From the NCBI GenBank assembly GCA_003265685.1, contig KZ836115.1, positions 16,059 through 64,630 on the forward strand: 48,572 nt of DNA, given 5' to 3'. The position numbers and the translations under genes are program-made. This stretch comes from Piscinibacter caeni. GTDB taxonomy: Bacteria > Pseudomonadota > Gammaproteobacteria > Burkholderiales > Burkholderiaceae_C. Position 1 is the first letter of the stretch. The number at the start of each line of letters is the position of its first letter. Of the stretch, positions 8,640-19,502 are shown one piece after another. Under the pieces are notes generated by a model that did not search any database, was not told the DNA's origin, and was given only the letters and a program-made list of their open reading frames with translations.

Positions 8640-8666
8640 GGCCGCCTTGGGGCGGCCCGGCGCCGG
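8640..8666. repeat. Dispersed GC-rich repeat, copy 1
   Basis: GGCCGCC-TTGG-GGCGGCC forms a 7-base hairpin (8640-8657), followed by the palindrome CCGGCGCCGG (8657-8666). The 21 bases at 8646-8666 recur identically at 28700-28720, also between two genes. From memory, such sequences are common intergenic repeats in Burkholderiales genomes. Confidence 0.6.
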
Positions 8667-8696
8667 CCGCGCCGCGGCAGGTCAAGAGTGCGGCCA

Positions 8697-9908
8697 ATGA
8701 GTGCGGACCTGTCCCTGGAGGACATCCGCGCTGCCGCCGAGCGCCTGCGCGGCGAGGTGGTGGACACGCCTTGCCTGCACTCGCGCACGCTGTCCGCGCT
8801 GGCCGGCTGCGAGGTGTTCCTCAAGTTCGAGAACCACCAGTTCACCGCCTCGTTCAAGGAACGCGGCGCGCTGAACAAGATGGCGCAACTCAGCGACGCG
8901 GAACGTGCCGCCGGCGTGCTGGCCGTCTCGGCGGGCAACCATGCGCAGGGCGTGGCCTACCACGCGCAGCGCATGGGCATCCCGGCCACGATCGTGATGC
9001 CGCGCTTCGCGCCGGCGGTGAAGGTGGAGAACACGCGCCGCTTCGGCGCCACCGTCGTGCTCGAGGGTGACACCTTCGACGATGCGCGCGCCCACGGCCT
9101 GGCGCTGGCGCAGCAGCGCGGCTTCACGCTGGTGCATCCCTACGACGACCTGGCCGTCGCGGCCGGCCAGGGCACGATCGCGCTGGAGATGCTGGCCCAG
9201 CAGCCGCAGCTCGACACCCTGGTCGTCGCGATCGGCGGGGGCGGCCTGATCGCCGGCATGGCCACCGCGGCGCGTGCGCTCAAGCCCGACCTGCAGGTGT
9301 TCGGCGTGCAGACCGAGCGCTTCCCGGCCGCCTGGGCCGCGGTGCACGGCGTGGCGCGCGAGAGCGCGCAGGCCACCATCGCGGACGGCATCGCGGTGCG
9401 CGTGCCGGGGGCGCTGACGCTGCCGATCATCCGCGAGCGCGTGCACGACGTGCTGCTGGTGGCCGAGGAAGACATCGAGCAGGCGATCCTGCTGCTGCTG
9501 GAGATCGAGAAGACGGTGGTCGAGGGCGCCGGCGCCGTCGGCCTGGCGGCGCTGATGAAGCACCGCGAACGTTTCGCCGGGCGGCGCGTCGGCCTGGTGC
9601 TGTGCGGCGGCAACATCGAGCCGCTGGTGCTGGCCGAGATCATCGAGCGCGGCATGGTGCGCTCCGGCCGGCTGGCGCGGCTGCGCCTGGACATCCGCGA
9701 CGTGCCCGGTGCGCTGGCCGAGGTGGCCACCGCGCTCGGCAAGCTCGGCGCCAACATCGACGAGGTGCAGCACCAGCGGGCGTTCACCTCGCTGTCGGTC
9801 GAGCGGGCCCAGATCGAGGTGGTGGTGCAGACGCGCGGCGTGGCGCACATCGAGCAGATCCTCGCGTCCTTGCGCGAGCAGGGCTACCGGCCCGAACGCA
9901 TCGGTTGA
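8697..9908 (+). CDS. ilvA: Threonine ammonia-lyase (single C-terminal ACT domain)
   Basis: A 403-residue pyridoxal-phosphate enzyme deaminating threonine to 2-oxobutanoate. PLP-binding Lys54 is in SFKERGALNK; the phosphate-binding loop is IGGGGLIAGMA. A C-terminal ACT domain spans about 326-403 (ARLRLDIRDVPGALAEVATALG). This short form with one ACT domain differs from the about 500-residue biosynthetic IlvA with two ACT-like repeats, so it may be catabolic or feedback-controlled differently. The ATG at 8697 lies 106 bases after pyk, past two hairpins and a repeat, so it probably has its own promoter. Serine is a possible second substrate. Confidence 0.93.
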   Translation: MSADLSLEDIRAAAERLRGEVVDTPCLHSRTLSALAGCEVFLKFENHQFTASFKERGALNKMAQLSDAERAAGVLAVSAGNHAQGVAYHAQRMGIPATIVMPRFAPAVKVENTRRFGATVVLEGDTFDDARAHGLALAQQRGFTLVHPYDDLAVAAGQGTIALEMLAQQPQLDTLVVAIGGGGLIAGMATAARALKPDLQVFGVQTERFPAAWAAVHGVARESAQATIADGIAVRVPGALTLPIIRERVHDVLLVAEEDIEQAILLLLEIEKTVVEGAGAVGLAALMKHRERFAGRRVGLVLCGGNIEPLVLAEIIERGMVRSGRLARLRLDIRDVPGALAEVATALGKLGANIDEVQHQRAFTSLSVERAQIEVVVQTRGVAHIEQILASLREQGYRPERIG

Positions 9909-9972
9909 CGCGCCTCAAGCGCCGCGGGTGCGCGGGGCCGGAGGATGAGGGCTTCCGCCACAGGAGCCCCAC

Positions 9973-12363
<2,391 letters not shown>

Positions 12364-12380
12364 GCCGCCGCTCAGGCGGC
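12364..12380. terminator. Hairpin in the ppsA / GHKL-regulator convergent junction
   Basis: GCCGCC, 5-base loop, GGCGGC, beginning one base after the ppsA stop and covering the stop codon of the convergent gene. It is symmetric, so it could act for both transcripts; no T tract is present on either side. Confidence 0.35.
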
Positions 12381-13400
12381 GTCGCGCCGCACCGCGTCGA
12401 TCATGGCCTCGACACGCGGCGCGGCGCGCACCGGCACGAGGGCGGTGCCGGGGTGGGCACGGGCGAACACGCGGAACAGTTCGTCGGCGAATCCATGGCC
12501 GACTGCGCTGATGCCGTCGAAATCGAGTTCGGCCCGTGCGAAGCGGGCCAGGCGCTCGGCCGCGAGTCGCGCCTGGGCGCGCGACTCGAGCCCGGTCTGC
12601 GCGCCGGTCAGCAAGGCCAACGGAACCCGCGTGCATTCGAAGGCGTAAGCGTCGCCGCCCAGGCTGTGGCTGCGGAGGACGTCGTCGACACGCTGCGGCG
12701 TGTCCAGCGCGATGCCGACGAATACCGAGGTGCCACGGTCGGTTGCCGCGCGCGCGGCGCGCCAGCGGCCGCCGTCCCAGGCGCGGCGTTGGAAAGCGTG
12801 GCGGTTGGCATGCAGGTCCAGCACGTCGGCGAGGCGGGCGGTGAAGAACAGGCCGCGGCCGCTGTGGCGCTCAGGCTGGCTGCTCAGCCTGCCCTTGGCC
12901 AGCTCGAGCGTCGCGCGCGCCGGGTCGTCGATGCCGAAACACTGCCCGATGCGCGCGTACAGGCCGCAGCCGTCGTCCGAGACGAGCAGTTGCAGGTGGC
13001 TCGCCGTCTGGCGCATCGACACGACCACCTGCGTGCCGCCGCTGTGGTCGATCGCGTTGTTGACCAGTTCGGTGAAGACATGCTGTGCGATGCGGGCCAG
13101 CTCGGCCGGCAGCGCGAAGCAGGGCGCGAAGTCGCGCGCCCAGGGGGTGTGTTCGTCCAGCCCGGCCAGCGCGTAGCGCCGCACGACTTCGCGCAGCAGC
13201 CCGGGGGCGTGGCGCGGCCGGCGCGGCGTGCCGGTGGACACCAGCCACTGGGCGCCGACCAGTTCGCCCAGCAGGCGCCGAGCCGTGCGGCGCCCCACCG
13301 ACAGGCGTTCGGCCAGGCGGTCGGCGAGCGCCTCCGGGTGGCGCAACGACTCCTCGGTGATCCAGGGCGTGACGGCGGACAAGGTCGGACGACGGGGCAT
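12372..13400 (-). CDS. HTH - GHKL ATPase - STAS-like DUF4325 regulatory protein
   Basis: A 342-residue cytosolic protein of three parts. Residues about 10-75 look like a winged helix-turn-helix ([20 protein letters not shown]). Residues about 100-225 are a GHKL ATPase domain with N box [10 protein letters not shown] (111-120), DDGCG (142-146) and GRGLFF (181-186). Residues about 275-335 match DUF4325, a STAS-like domain ([21 protein letters not shown]). GHKL plus STAS-like parts recall anti-sigma and anti-anti-sigma partner switching in one chain. The first 13 residues suit the ATG at 13400. It is convergent with ppsA and divergent from fba. Target and signal are unknown. Confidence 0.88.
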   Translation of the reverse strand: MPRRPTLSAVTPWITEESLRHPEALADRLAERLSVGRRTARRLLGELVGAQWLVSTGTPRRPRHAPGLLREVVRRYALAGLDEHTPWARDFAPCFALPAELARIAQHVFTELVNNAIDHSGGTQVVVSMRQTASHLQLLVSDDGCGLYARIGQCFGIDDPARATLELAKGRLSSQPERHSGRGLFFTARLADVLDLHANRHAFQRRAWDGGRWRAARAATDRGTSVFVGIALDTPQRVDDVLRSHSLGGDAYAFECTRVPLALLTGAQTGLESRAQARLAAERLARFARAELDFDGISAVGHGFADELFRVFARAHPGTALVPVRAAPRVEAMIDAVRRDAA

Positions 13401-13574
13401 GGTGGAAGATCTCCCGCCGCGAGTGTTGCGCCGCTGCCGTGCCGGCCAACGCTCGAACAGGCGGGCATTGGCGCCTCATTCGCCGCGACCCGCTGGCTAG
13501 AATGAAGGCAATGCGCCGGGGCGGACCACCCGGTCTCGGCCGGCCAGCACGCCCATTCACTTCCGGAGACTCGC

Positions 13575-14639
13575 ATGCCCCTCGTCTCGATGCGCCAGCT
13601 GCTGGACCATGCCGCCGAAAACGGCTATGGCATCCCGGCCTTCAACGTGAACAACCTCGAGCAGGTGCAGGCGGTGATGACCGCGGCCGCCGAGGTCGGC
13701 GCGCCGGTGATCCTGCAGGCCAGCGCCGGGGCGCGCAAGTACGCCGGCGAGCCCTTCATCAAGCACCTGATCCTGGCCGCCACCGAGCAGTGGCCGAACG
13801 TGCCGCTGGTGATGCACCAGGACCATGGCCAGAGCCCGGACGTCTGCAAGGGGGCCATCGGCCTGGGTTTCAGCTCGGTGATGATGGACGGCTCGCTGCA
13901 GGCCGACGGCAAGACCATCGCGAGCTACGACTACAACGTCGACGTCACCAAGAAGGTGGTCGACATGGCGCATGCACTGGGCGTGACGGTCGAGGGCGAG
14001 CTCGGCTGCCTCGGCTCGCTCGAGACCATGCGCGGCGACAAGGAGGACGGCCACGGCACCGACGCGACGATGACGCGCGAGCAGTTGCTGACCGACCCCG
14101 AGCAGGCGGCCGACTTCGTCAAGCGCACCCAGCTCGACGCGCTGGCCATCGCGATCGGCACCAGCCACGGCGCCTACAAGTTCACCCGCAAGCCCACCGG
14201 CGACATCCTGGCGATCGACCGCATCAAGGAGATCCACCGCCGCATCCCGAACACGCACCTGGTGATGCACGGGTCGTCGTCGGTGCCGCAGGAGCTGCTG
14301 GCCGAGATCCGCCAGTACGGCGGCAACATGAAGGAGACCTATGGCGTGCCGGTGGAGGAGATCCAGGAGGCCATCAAGCACGGCGTGCGCAAGATCAACA
14401 TCGACACCGACATCCGCCTGGCGATGACCGGCGCGGTGCGCAAGTTCCTGCACGAGCACCCGGAGAAGTTCGATGCCCGCGAGTGGCTCAAGCCGGCGCG
14501 CGAGGCGGCCTACAAGGTCTGCAAGCAGCGCTACCTGGAGTTCGGCTGCGAGGGCCAGGCCGGCAAGATCAAGCCGCAGACGCTGGCCGAGGTGGCCGGT
14601 CGCTATGCGCGCGGGGAGCTGGCGCAGACGGTGGTCTGA
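13575..14639 (+). CDS. fba: Fructose-bisphosphate aldolase, class II
   Basis: A 354-residue zinc aldolase that splits fructose 1,6-bisphosphate into two triose phosphates, or joins them in gluconeogenesis or the Calvin cycle. MHQDHGQ holds catalytic and zinc-ligand residues; [16 protein letters not shown] and VMHGSSSV carry further ligands; [11 protein letters not shown] binds phosphate. It belongs to the longer Calvin-cycle-like subtype with an EYxxFG-like C-terminal end ([15 protein letters not shown]). GGAG lies 6 bases upstream. TAGAAT at 13498-13503 is a plausible -10 without a clear -35. A strong terminator follows. Confidence 0.97.
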   Translation: MPLVSMRQLLDHAAENGYGIPAFNVNNLEQVQAVMTAAAEVGAPVILQASAGARKYAGEPFIKHLILAATEQWPNVPLVMHQDHGQSPDVCKGAIGLGFSSVMMDGSLQADGKTIASYDYNVDVTKKVVDMAHALGVTVEGELGCLGSLETMRGDKEDGHGTDATMTREQLLTDPEQAADFVKRTQLDALAIAIGTSHGAYKFTRKPTGDILAIDRIKEIHRRIPNTHLVMHGSSSVPQELLAEIRQYGGNMKETYGVPVEEIQEAIKHGVRKINIDTDIRLAMTGAVRKFLHEHPEKFDAREWLKPAREAAYKVCKQRYLEFGCEGQAGKIKPQTLAEVAGRYARGELAQTVV

Positions 14640-14662
14640 GCGCCCCCGGCCCCGAGCGCAGG

Positions 14663-14686
14663 ACCCGGCCTTGGCCGGGTTCTTTC
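14663..14686 (+). terminator. Rho-independent terminator after fba
   Basis: ACCCGGCC-TT-GGCCGGGT (14663-14680) is a perfect 8-base stem with a tight loop, followed by TCTTTC. It lies 23 bases after the fba stop and separates fba from the pur operon. Confidence 0.85.
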
Positions 14687-14758
14687 ATTCAGGTCCTTAG
14701 AATCATGGGCCCCTTTCCGACGCCTCTCCCACGGCCGTCCGCGTGCGCAGGAGTTCCC

Positions 14759-15661
14759 ATGGATGACGCCCTCTACGACATTCCCCTCACCTCGCTGCCG
14801 CTGCTGTCCAAGGGCAAGGTGCGCAACAACTACGCGGTCGGCGAGGACCGGATCCTGATGGTGGCGAGCGACCGCATCAGCGCCTTCGACGTGATCATGA
14901 ACGAGCCGATCCCGGGCAAGGGCAAGCTGCTGACGCAGATGGCGCTGTTCTGGTTCGACAAGCTCAAGCATGTCGTGCCCAACCACCTCACGGGCGAGGA
15001 TCCCGAAAGCGTCGTGGCTCCCGAGGAGCGCGAACTCGTGCGCGGGCGCTCGATGCTGGTCAAGCGGCTCAAGCCCTTGCCGATCGAGGCGGTGGTGCGC
15101 GGCTACCTGGCCGGCAGCGGCTGGAAGGAGTACCAGCAAAGCGGCACGGTCTGCGGCGTGAAGCTGCCGCCGGGACTGAAGCAGGCCAGCAAACTGCCCG
15201 AGCCGATCTTCACGCCGGCGACCAAGGCGGAGATGGGGCAGCACGACGAGAACATCGACTTCGACCGCGCCTGCGCCATCGTCGGCCGCGAACTGGCGGA
15301 GAAGGTACGCGAGGTCTCGATCCGGCTATACAAGGAGGCCGCCGACTACGCGCTGGGCAAGGGGATCATCATCGCCGACACCAAGTTCGAGTTCGGGCTC
15401 GACGAGGCTGGGAGACTGACCTTGATGGATGAGATGTTGACGCCGGATTCGTCGAGATTTTGGAGGGTCAGTGAGTATGTGGAAGGGGCTGCGCCTGCCG
15501 GGCTTGACAAGCAGATACTTAGAGATTGGCTCGAGCGAGCAAACGTTGATGGCGCAATCTGGAACAAGTTGGCACCAGCGCCAATGCTTGACAAGACAGT
15601 CGTAAGCACTACCCGGTCCGCCTATGTTGATGCTTGTGCTGCCTTGGGGGTTCGACTGTGA
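14759..15661 (+). CDS. purC: Phosphoribosylaminoimidazole-succinocarboxamide synthase (SAICAR synthetase)
   Basis: A 300-residue enzyme joining aspartate to CAIR with ATP in purine synthesis. [55 protein letters not shown] and [12 protein letters not shown] are all present, and length is normal. The ATG at 14759 follows AGGAG by 6 bases; TAGAAT at 14698-14703 is a possible -10. Oddity: codons up to about 15405 are GC-rich like the rest of the window, but the last about 85 codons use AGA, AGG, ATA and many A/T-ending codons. Composition stays low through the next gene and into purE, so this gene is probably a recombinant mosaic, though its frame is intact. Its TGA overlaps the next gene's GTG. 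Confidence 0.97.
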   Translation: MDDALYDIPLTSLPLLSKGKVRNNYAVGEDRILMVASDRISAFDVIMNEPIPGKGKLLTQMALFWFDKLKHVVPNHLTGEDPESVVAPEERELVRGRSMLVKRLKPLPIEAVVRGYLAGSGWKEYQQSGTVCGVKLPPGLKQASKLPEPIFTPATKAEMGQHDENIDFDRACAIVGRELAEKVREVSIRLYKEAADYALGKGIIIADTKFEFGLDEAGRLTLMDEMLTPDSSRFWRVSEYVEGAAPAGLDKQILRDWLERANVDGAIWNKLAPAPMLDKTVVSTTRSAYVDACAALGVRL

Positions 15662-16905
15662 CTTCGGGAATTCTCGATGAGCTTGATAGAAGCATAAGCG
15701 CGTGCAGTAGCGAATTGGGGGCGGCATTGCTTCGTGCTGAAAGGGCATTGCATATGGCCCGCCGCGGTGGTGAATATGAGCGTTGCGCAGCAGGAGAAAT
15801 TGAAGCGCTGCGAAGAGTCAACTTGTCGTGGGGGCATCCGAGCCTTAGTGCGTGGTGCAACGTTGCGGAGGGGATGCTCAGCCTAACAATTGACGAGTAT
15901 GCTCGCGCTGACGACAGATTGGAGCGTGCGCGGGTCGTATCAGATTCAGTCGGCGATCGACGAGTCCAATCGTGGGCGGTAGCGCTGCAAGCATTCATAA
16001 GCTACGTACGTGACCAATTTAGGGATGCTGTCCGTAGAGTTCGTCAGGTTATTGATTGGGCTGGCGATGCGGATCCGCTTGCACTAGCGAGAGCAAAAAT
16101 GCTTGTAGGTGAACTCCTTCATTACGCTGGAGAGTTCGAGCTTGCACGTCCTTGGTATGACGAATCTCGTAGCCATGCGATCTCCCGTAGGGATGACGGC
16201 TTCCAAAGCGCGTTGCTATTCAACATTGCTTCGCACCACTTCTCGCTTCTTCGGCAAGAATATGTGCGAGGGCGGAGTTCGACAACGTTTGCGCGCATGG
16301 TAGTGCTGGCAGTAGAGTCGGTTGAGAACTATGACGAATTGGTCGACATAACAAGTCAGGAGTCGCTGTTGTCGGCGCTTCGAGCATCAATTGATGCATT
16401 CTGCGGTAAGTTCGCAGAGGCCGACGCCCGTCTGCAAACCTTGCAGATGATTACCAAGGATACTGGGGTGACGAATTTCAATTCAATATGTCTTGCGGAT
16501 CGTGCATTCTGCTTGCTCAGAATTGGAGAGCGCAATCGAGTCATTCCCGCCGCAATCGAGGCGGAGGAGGCAATTCCCCGATCCGAACACCCTGAAAACG
16601 CTGCCTATACGAGGGACAGATTGGCACAGGTATATCTGGAAATCGGACTTGAGGATCGAGCGGCAGTTTTGCGAGAGGCTGCGGAGAAGGACTGGAGACG
16701 ATTCGAGGCCAGGCAAGCATTCGCATTGGATTGCCTACGGGAATTCAATTTTCTGTGATGGAGTTCTTCAAGATCCGAGCGGGTGTACGGCAATGAACCC
16801 AGGAATGATATCGATAGTAATGGGGTCGGTGTCGGATGGAGAGGTCATGCGGCAGGCGAGGGACTTACTGGACAGGTTTGAGTTGTCTTGCGAAACATGC
16901 GTCAT
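15410..16905. other. Low-GC mosaic segment spanning the purC end, gene X and the purE start
   Basis: Composition falls abruptly within purC just after its [10 protein letters not shown] motif and recovers in purE near ISAHRMPDD. Hand counts on 60-base lines give about 50% GC at 15541-15600 and 40% at 16441-16500, against 72% at 17461-17520. Boundaries are by eye, to within about 20-30 bases. No transposase, integrase or flanking repeat is seen, so homologous exchange with a lower-GC donor fits better than insertion by a mobile element. Confidence 0.8.
15658..16758 (+). CDS. Helical-repeat (TPR-like) protein of unknown function embedded in the pur operon
   Basis: A 366-residue protein, probably cytosolic, with no signal peptide or membrane helix. 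Much of it is paired amphipathic helices at roughly 40-residue spacing, with TPR-like positions (for example [21 protein letters not shown], and the stretches around residues 70-90, 110-130 and 270-300). I do not recognise a specific family. The GTG at 15658 was chosen because it overlaps the purC TGA (GTGA); an ATG eight codons earlier lies inside purC. Codon use is strikingly AT-rich compared with the rest of the window. Lying between purC and purE, it would be co-transcribed with purine genes, but nothing shows a purine role. It may be passenger cargo, a regulator or a defence gene. Confidence 0.8.
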   Translation: MTSGILDELDRSISACSSELGAALLRAERALHMARRGGEYERCAAGEIEALRRVNLSWGHPSLSAWCNVAEGMLSLTIDEYARADDRLERARVVSDSVGDRRVQSWAVALQAFISYVRDQFRDAVRRVRQVIDWAGDADPLALARAKMLVGELLHYAGEFELARPWYDESRSHAISRRDDGFQSALLFNIASHHFSLLRQEYVRGRSSTTFARMVVLAVESVENYDELVDITSQESLLSALRASIDAFCGKFAEADARLQTLQMITKDTGVTNFNSICLADRAFCLLRIGERNRVIPAAIEAEEAIPRSEHPENAAYTRDRLAQVYLEIGLEDRAAVLREAAEKDWRRFEARQAFALDCLREFNFL

Positions 16906-17302
16906 CTCCGCCCACCGCATGCCCGACGATCTGTTTGCCTTCGCCGAGCAGGCCGCCTCGCGCGGCGTGAAGGCCATCATCGCGGGGGCGGGAGGTGCGG
17001 CGCACCTGCCTGGCATGCTGGCCGCCAAGACCACGGTGCCAGTGCTCGGGGTACCGATCCCGAGCAAGCACCTGCAGGGCGTCGATTCGCTGTACTCGAT
17101 CGTGCAGATGCCCAAGGGGATTCCGGTGGCCACCTTTGCCATCGGGGCCGCCGGCGCGGTGAACGCGGCGCTCTTTGCGATCGCGATGCTTGCCAATGAG
17201 GACCCGGCCCTGCGCGCCAAGCTGGAGGCCTATCGGGCCGAGCAGACCGCCAGGGCGCGCGCCATGACGGCGGAGCTGCAGAAGGATCTACCCGCGCCAT
17301 GA
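16793..17302 (+). CDS. purE: N5-carboxyaminoimidazole ribonucleotide mutase
   Basis: A 169-residue enzyme converting N5-CAIR to CAIR, working directly after PurK. VMGSVSDGEVM (phosphate loop), ISAHRMPDD (catalytic His), GAGGAAHLPGM and VPIPSKHLQGVDSLYSIVQMP are family signatures. Length is usual. The ATG at 16793 was taken; one at 16805 is also possible, and neither has a strong ribosome-binding site. The first about 38 codons are AT-rich with ATA codons like the preceding gene, and the remainder is GC-rich, marking a recombination breakpoint inside the gene. Its stop overlaps purK by 4 bases. Confidence 0.97.
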   Translation: MNPGMISIVMGSVSDGEVMRQARDLLDRFELSCETCVISAHRMPDDLFAFAEQAASRGVKAIIAGAGGAAHLPGMLAAKTTVPVLGVPIPSKHLQGVDSLYSIVQMPKGIPVATFAIGAAGAVNAALFAIAMLANEDPALRAKLEAYRAEQTARARAMTAELQKDLPAP

Positions 17303-18471
17303 GCTCATCAGCCCCTTTCATCGGCCCCGGCGCCACGCTCGGCGTGATGGGCGGCGGGCAGCTCGGGCGCATGTTCGTGCATGCCGCGCAACGCCTCGGC
17401 TACCTGACCGCGGTGCTCGACGAAGACCCGGCCAGCCCTGCCGGCCGGGTGGCGCATTACCACGTGCAGGCCGGCTACCTCGACGAAGCCGGCCTGGCGC
17501 AGCTGATGCAACGCAGCGCCGCCATCACCACCGAGTTCGAGAACGTGCCGGCCGCCGCCTTGCGCACCTTGGCCGCACACCGCCCGGTGGCCCCCGGCCC
17601 GGAGGCGGTGGCCGTGTGCCAGGACCGTGCCGCCGAGAAGGCGCATTTCGTCCGCAGCGGTGTCGCCTGCGCGCCGCATGCATCGATCGAGACGCCCGAG
17701 CAGCTGGCCGCGGTCGACGCGCGCCTGCTGCCCGGCATCCTGAAGACGGCCCGCCTGGGCTACGACGGCAAGGGGCAGGTCCGGGTCGATGACCGCGCGG
17801 CGCTGGCGGCCGCCTGGGATGCGCTGAAACGCGTTCCCTGCGTGCTCGAGCAGCGCCTCGACCTGGCCTTCGAGATCAGCGTGATCGTCGCGCGTGGTGC
17901 TTCCGGGGCGCTGGTGCACTTCCCGCCGCAGCACAACCTGCACCGCGACGGCGTCCTGGCCGTCACCACGGTGCCGGCGCCCGGCCTGGACGCCGCGCTG
18001 GCCGAACGGGCGGTCGCGTCGGCCGGCCGCATCGCCGCCGAGCTCGGTTACGTCGGCGTGCTGTGTGTCGAGTTCTTCGTGCTGCGCGACGGCTCGCTGC
18101 TGGCCAACGAGATGGCGCCGCGGCCGCACAACTCGGGCCACTACAGCATCGATGCCTGCGACCTGTCGCAGTTCGATCTGCAGGTGCGCGCGCTGACCGG
18201 CGCGCCGTTGGTCGCGCCGCGGCTGCACTCGAGCGCGGTGATGCTCAACCTGCTCGGCGATCTCTGGTTCCGCGACGGCTCGGCCGAGCCGCGCGAACCC
18301 GACTGGGCCGCCGTGCTGGCCTTGCCCGGCGCCCATCTCCACCTGTACGGCAAGCTGCAGGCGCGCGCGGGCCGCAAGATGGGGCACCTGACCTGCACCG
18401 CGGCCACCCCCGAGCAGGCCCGTGCCACGGCGCTCGAGGCCGCGGCGGTGCTCGGCATCGCGCCGTTCTGA
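17299..18471 (+). CDS. purK: N5-carboxyaminoimidazole ribonucleotide synthase
   Basis: A 390-residue ATP-grasp enzyme that carboxylates AIR with bicarbonate and ATP, supplying PurE. The N-terminal Rossmann-like domain begins LGVMGGGQLGRMF. The ATP-grasp core has KTARLGYDGKGQ and VLEQRLDLAFEISVIVAR. NEMAPRPHNSGHYSIDAC is the catalytic/metal region, and HLYGK lies near the C-terminal end. The ATG overlaps the purE TGA (ATGA), so the two are translationally coupled. Composition is normal for the window. Confidence 0.98.
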   Translation: MSSSAPFIGPGATLGVMGGGQLGRMFVHAAQRLGYLTAVLDEDPASPAGRVAHYHVQAGYLDEAGLAQLMQRSAAITTEFENVPAAALRTLAAHRPVAPGPEAVAVCQDRAAEKAHFVRSGVACAPHASIETPEQLAAVDARLLPGILKTARLGYDGKGQVRVDDRAALAAAWDALKRVPCVLEQRLDLAFEISVIVARGASGALVHFPPQHNLHRDGVLAVTTVPAPGLDAALAERAVASAGRIAAELGYVGVLCVEFFVLRDGSLLANEMAPRPHNSGHYSIDACDLSQFDLQVRALTGAPLVAPRLHSSAVMLNLLGDLWFRDGSAEPREPDWAAVLALPGAHLHLYGKLQARAGRKMGHLTCTAATPEQARATALEAAAVLGIAPF

Positions 18472-18482
18472 CGCGCCCCGCG

Positions 18483-19466
18483 ATGCTGCTGGCCGGTGAG
18501 GACCCCACCGCGGTCGAACGTGCCGCGCAGGTGCTGGCCGAGGGCGGGCTGGTCGGCCTGCCGACCGAAACCGTCTACGGGCTCGGCGCGCGCGCCGACC
18601 GCGACGAGGCCGTGGCGGCGATCTTCGCCCTCAAGGGGCGGCCGAGCGACCATCCGCTCATCGTGCACATCGCCGAGCCGGAGGATGCGGCGCAGTTCGC
18701 CGCCGACTGGCCGCCGGTCGCGCAGCGACTGGCGCAAGCCTTCTGGCCCGGGCCGCTGACGCTGATCGTGCCGCGCCGCCCCGAGCGGGCCGCGGCGGCG
18801 GCCGCGGGGCAGCCGTCGATCGGCCTGCGCTGCCCCGCACACCCGGTGGCGCAGGGGCTGCTGCGCGCGGCGCGCGAGCGCGGTGTGCCCGGCGTGGCGG
18901 CGCCCAGCGCGAATCGCTTCGGCCGCATCAGCCCGACCCGCGCCGAGCACGTGGTCGAGGAGTTCGGCGAGGCCCTGCTGGTGCTCGACGGCGGGGCCTG
19001 CCCAGTCGGCATCGAGTCCGCGATCGTCGACTGCACGCGCGGCCACCCGGTGCTGCTGCGCCCCGGCCAGCTCGGCCGCGAGCGTCTCGAGGCCGCGGCC
19101 GGCGAGGCGCTGCGCGAGCCCGACGAGGCGGCACCGCGTGCCTCGGGCACGCTCGAGGCGCACTACGCCCCGCGCGCCCGGCTGCGCCTGATGCCCGCGC
19201 TCATGCTGAACACGGCGTTGCAGGTGCTCGGGCCGGGCGAGGTGAAGCTGGCGCTATATTCCCGCACGGTCCGCCTGCCGCCCGGCTCGCGGCTGCGGCA
19301 CAAGCCGATGCCCCTGCAGGCGGACGCGGCAGCGCACGATCTGTTCGCCGACCTGCGCGAGATCGACGCGCTGGGCGTCGACCTGATCTGGGTCGAGGAG
19401 CCGCCGCCCGAGCCGGCCTGGGATGGCGTGCGCGACCGCCTGCGGCGAGCCGCCGCCGCCTCCTGA
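18483..19466 (+). CDS. sua5: L-threonylcarbamoyladenylate synthase, long Sua5 type
   Basis: A 327-residue enzyme making threonylcarbamoyl-AMP from threonine, bicarbonate and ATP, the first step toward the t6A modification of tRNA. The N-terminal YrdC domain (about 1-205) has GLPTETVYGLGARAD, KGRPSDHPLIVHI, FWPGPLTLIVPR and APSANRFGRISPT. The C-terminal Sua5 domain (about 220-327), absent from the short TsaC form, follows a linker with SGTLEAHYAPRA. It begins 11 bases after purK. tsaB, the partner for the next t6A step, is 2.5 kb downstream, so part of the t6A pathway is local. Confidence 0.95.
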   Translation: MLLAGEDPTAVERAAQVLAEGGLVGLPTETVYGLGARADRDEAVAAIFALKGRPSDHPLIVHIAEPEDAAQFAADWPPVAQRLAQAFWPGPLTLIVPRRPERAAAAAAGQPSIGLRCPAHPVAQGLLRAARERGVPGVAAPSANRFGRISPTRAEHVVEEFGEALLVLDGGACPVGIESAIVDCTRGHPVLLRPGQLGRERLEAAAGEALREPDEAAPRASGTLEAHYAPRARLRLMPALMLNTALQVLGPGEVKLALYSRTVRLPPGSRLRHKPMPLQADAAAHDLFADLREIDALGVDLIWVEEPPPEPAWDGVRDRLRRAAAAS

Positions 19467-19502
19467 CCCCGCCGCCCCGCACCACTGACCATCAGCCACA
19501 CC

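Noticed and set aside
13439-15661. Apparent 740-codon fusion from the fba region into purC
   Set aside because: The upstream part is the wrong frame of fba; a terminator and a proper AGGAG-ATG at 14759 define purC alone.
15658-16758. Gene X as part of an insertion sequence or prophage
   Set aside because: No transposase, integrase, terminal inverted repeat or target duplication is visible, and the foreign composition extends into the neighbouring genes.
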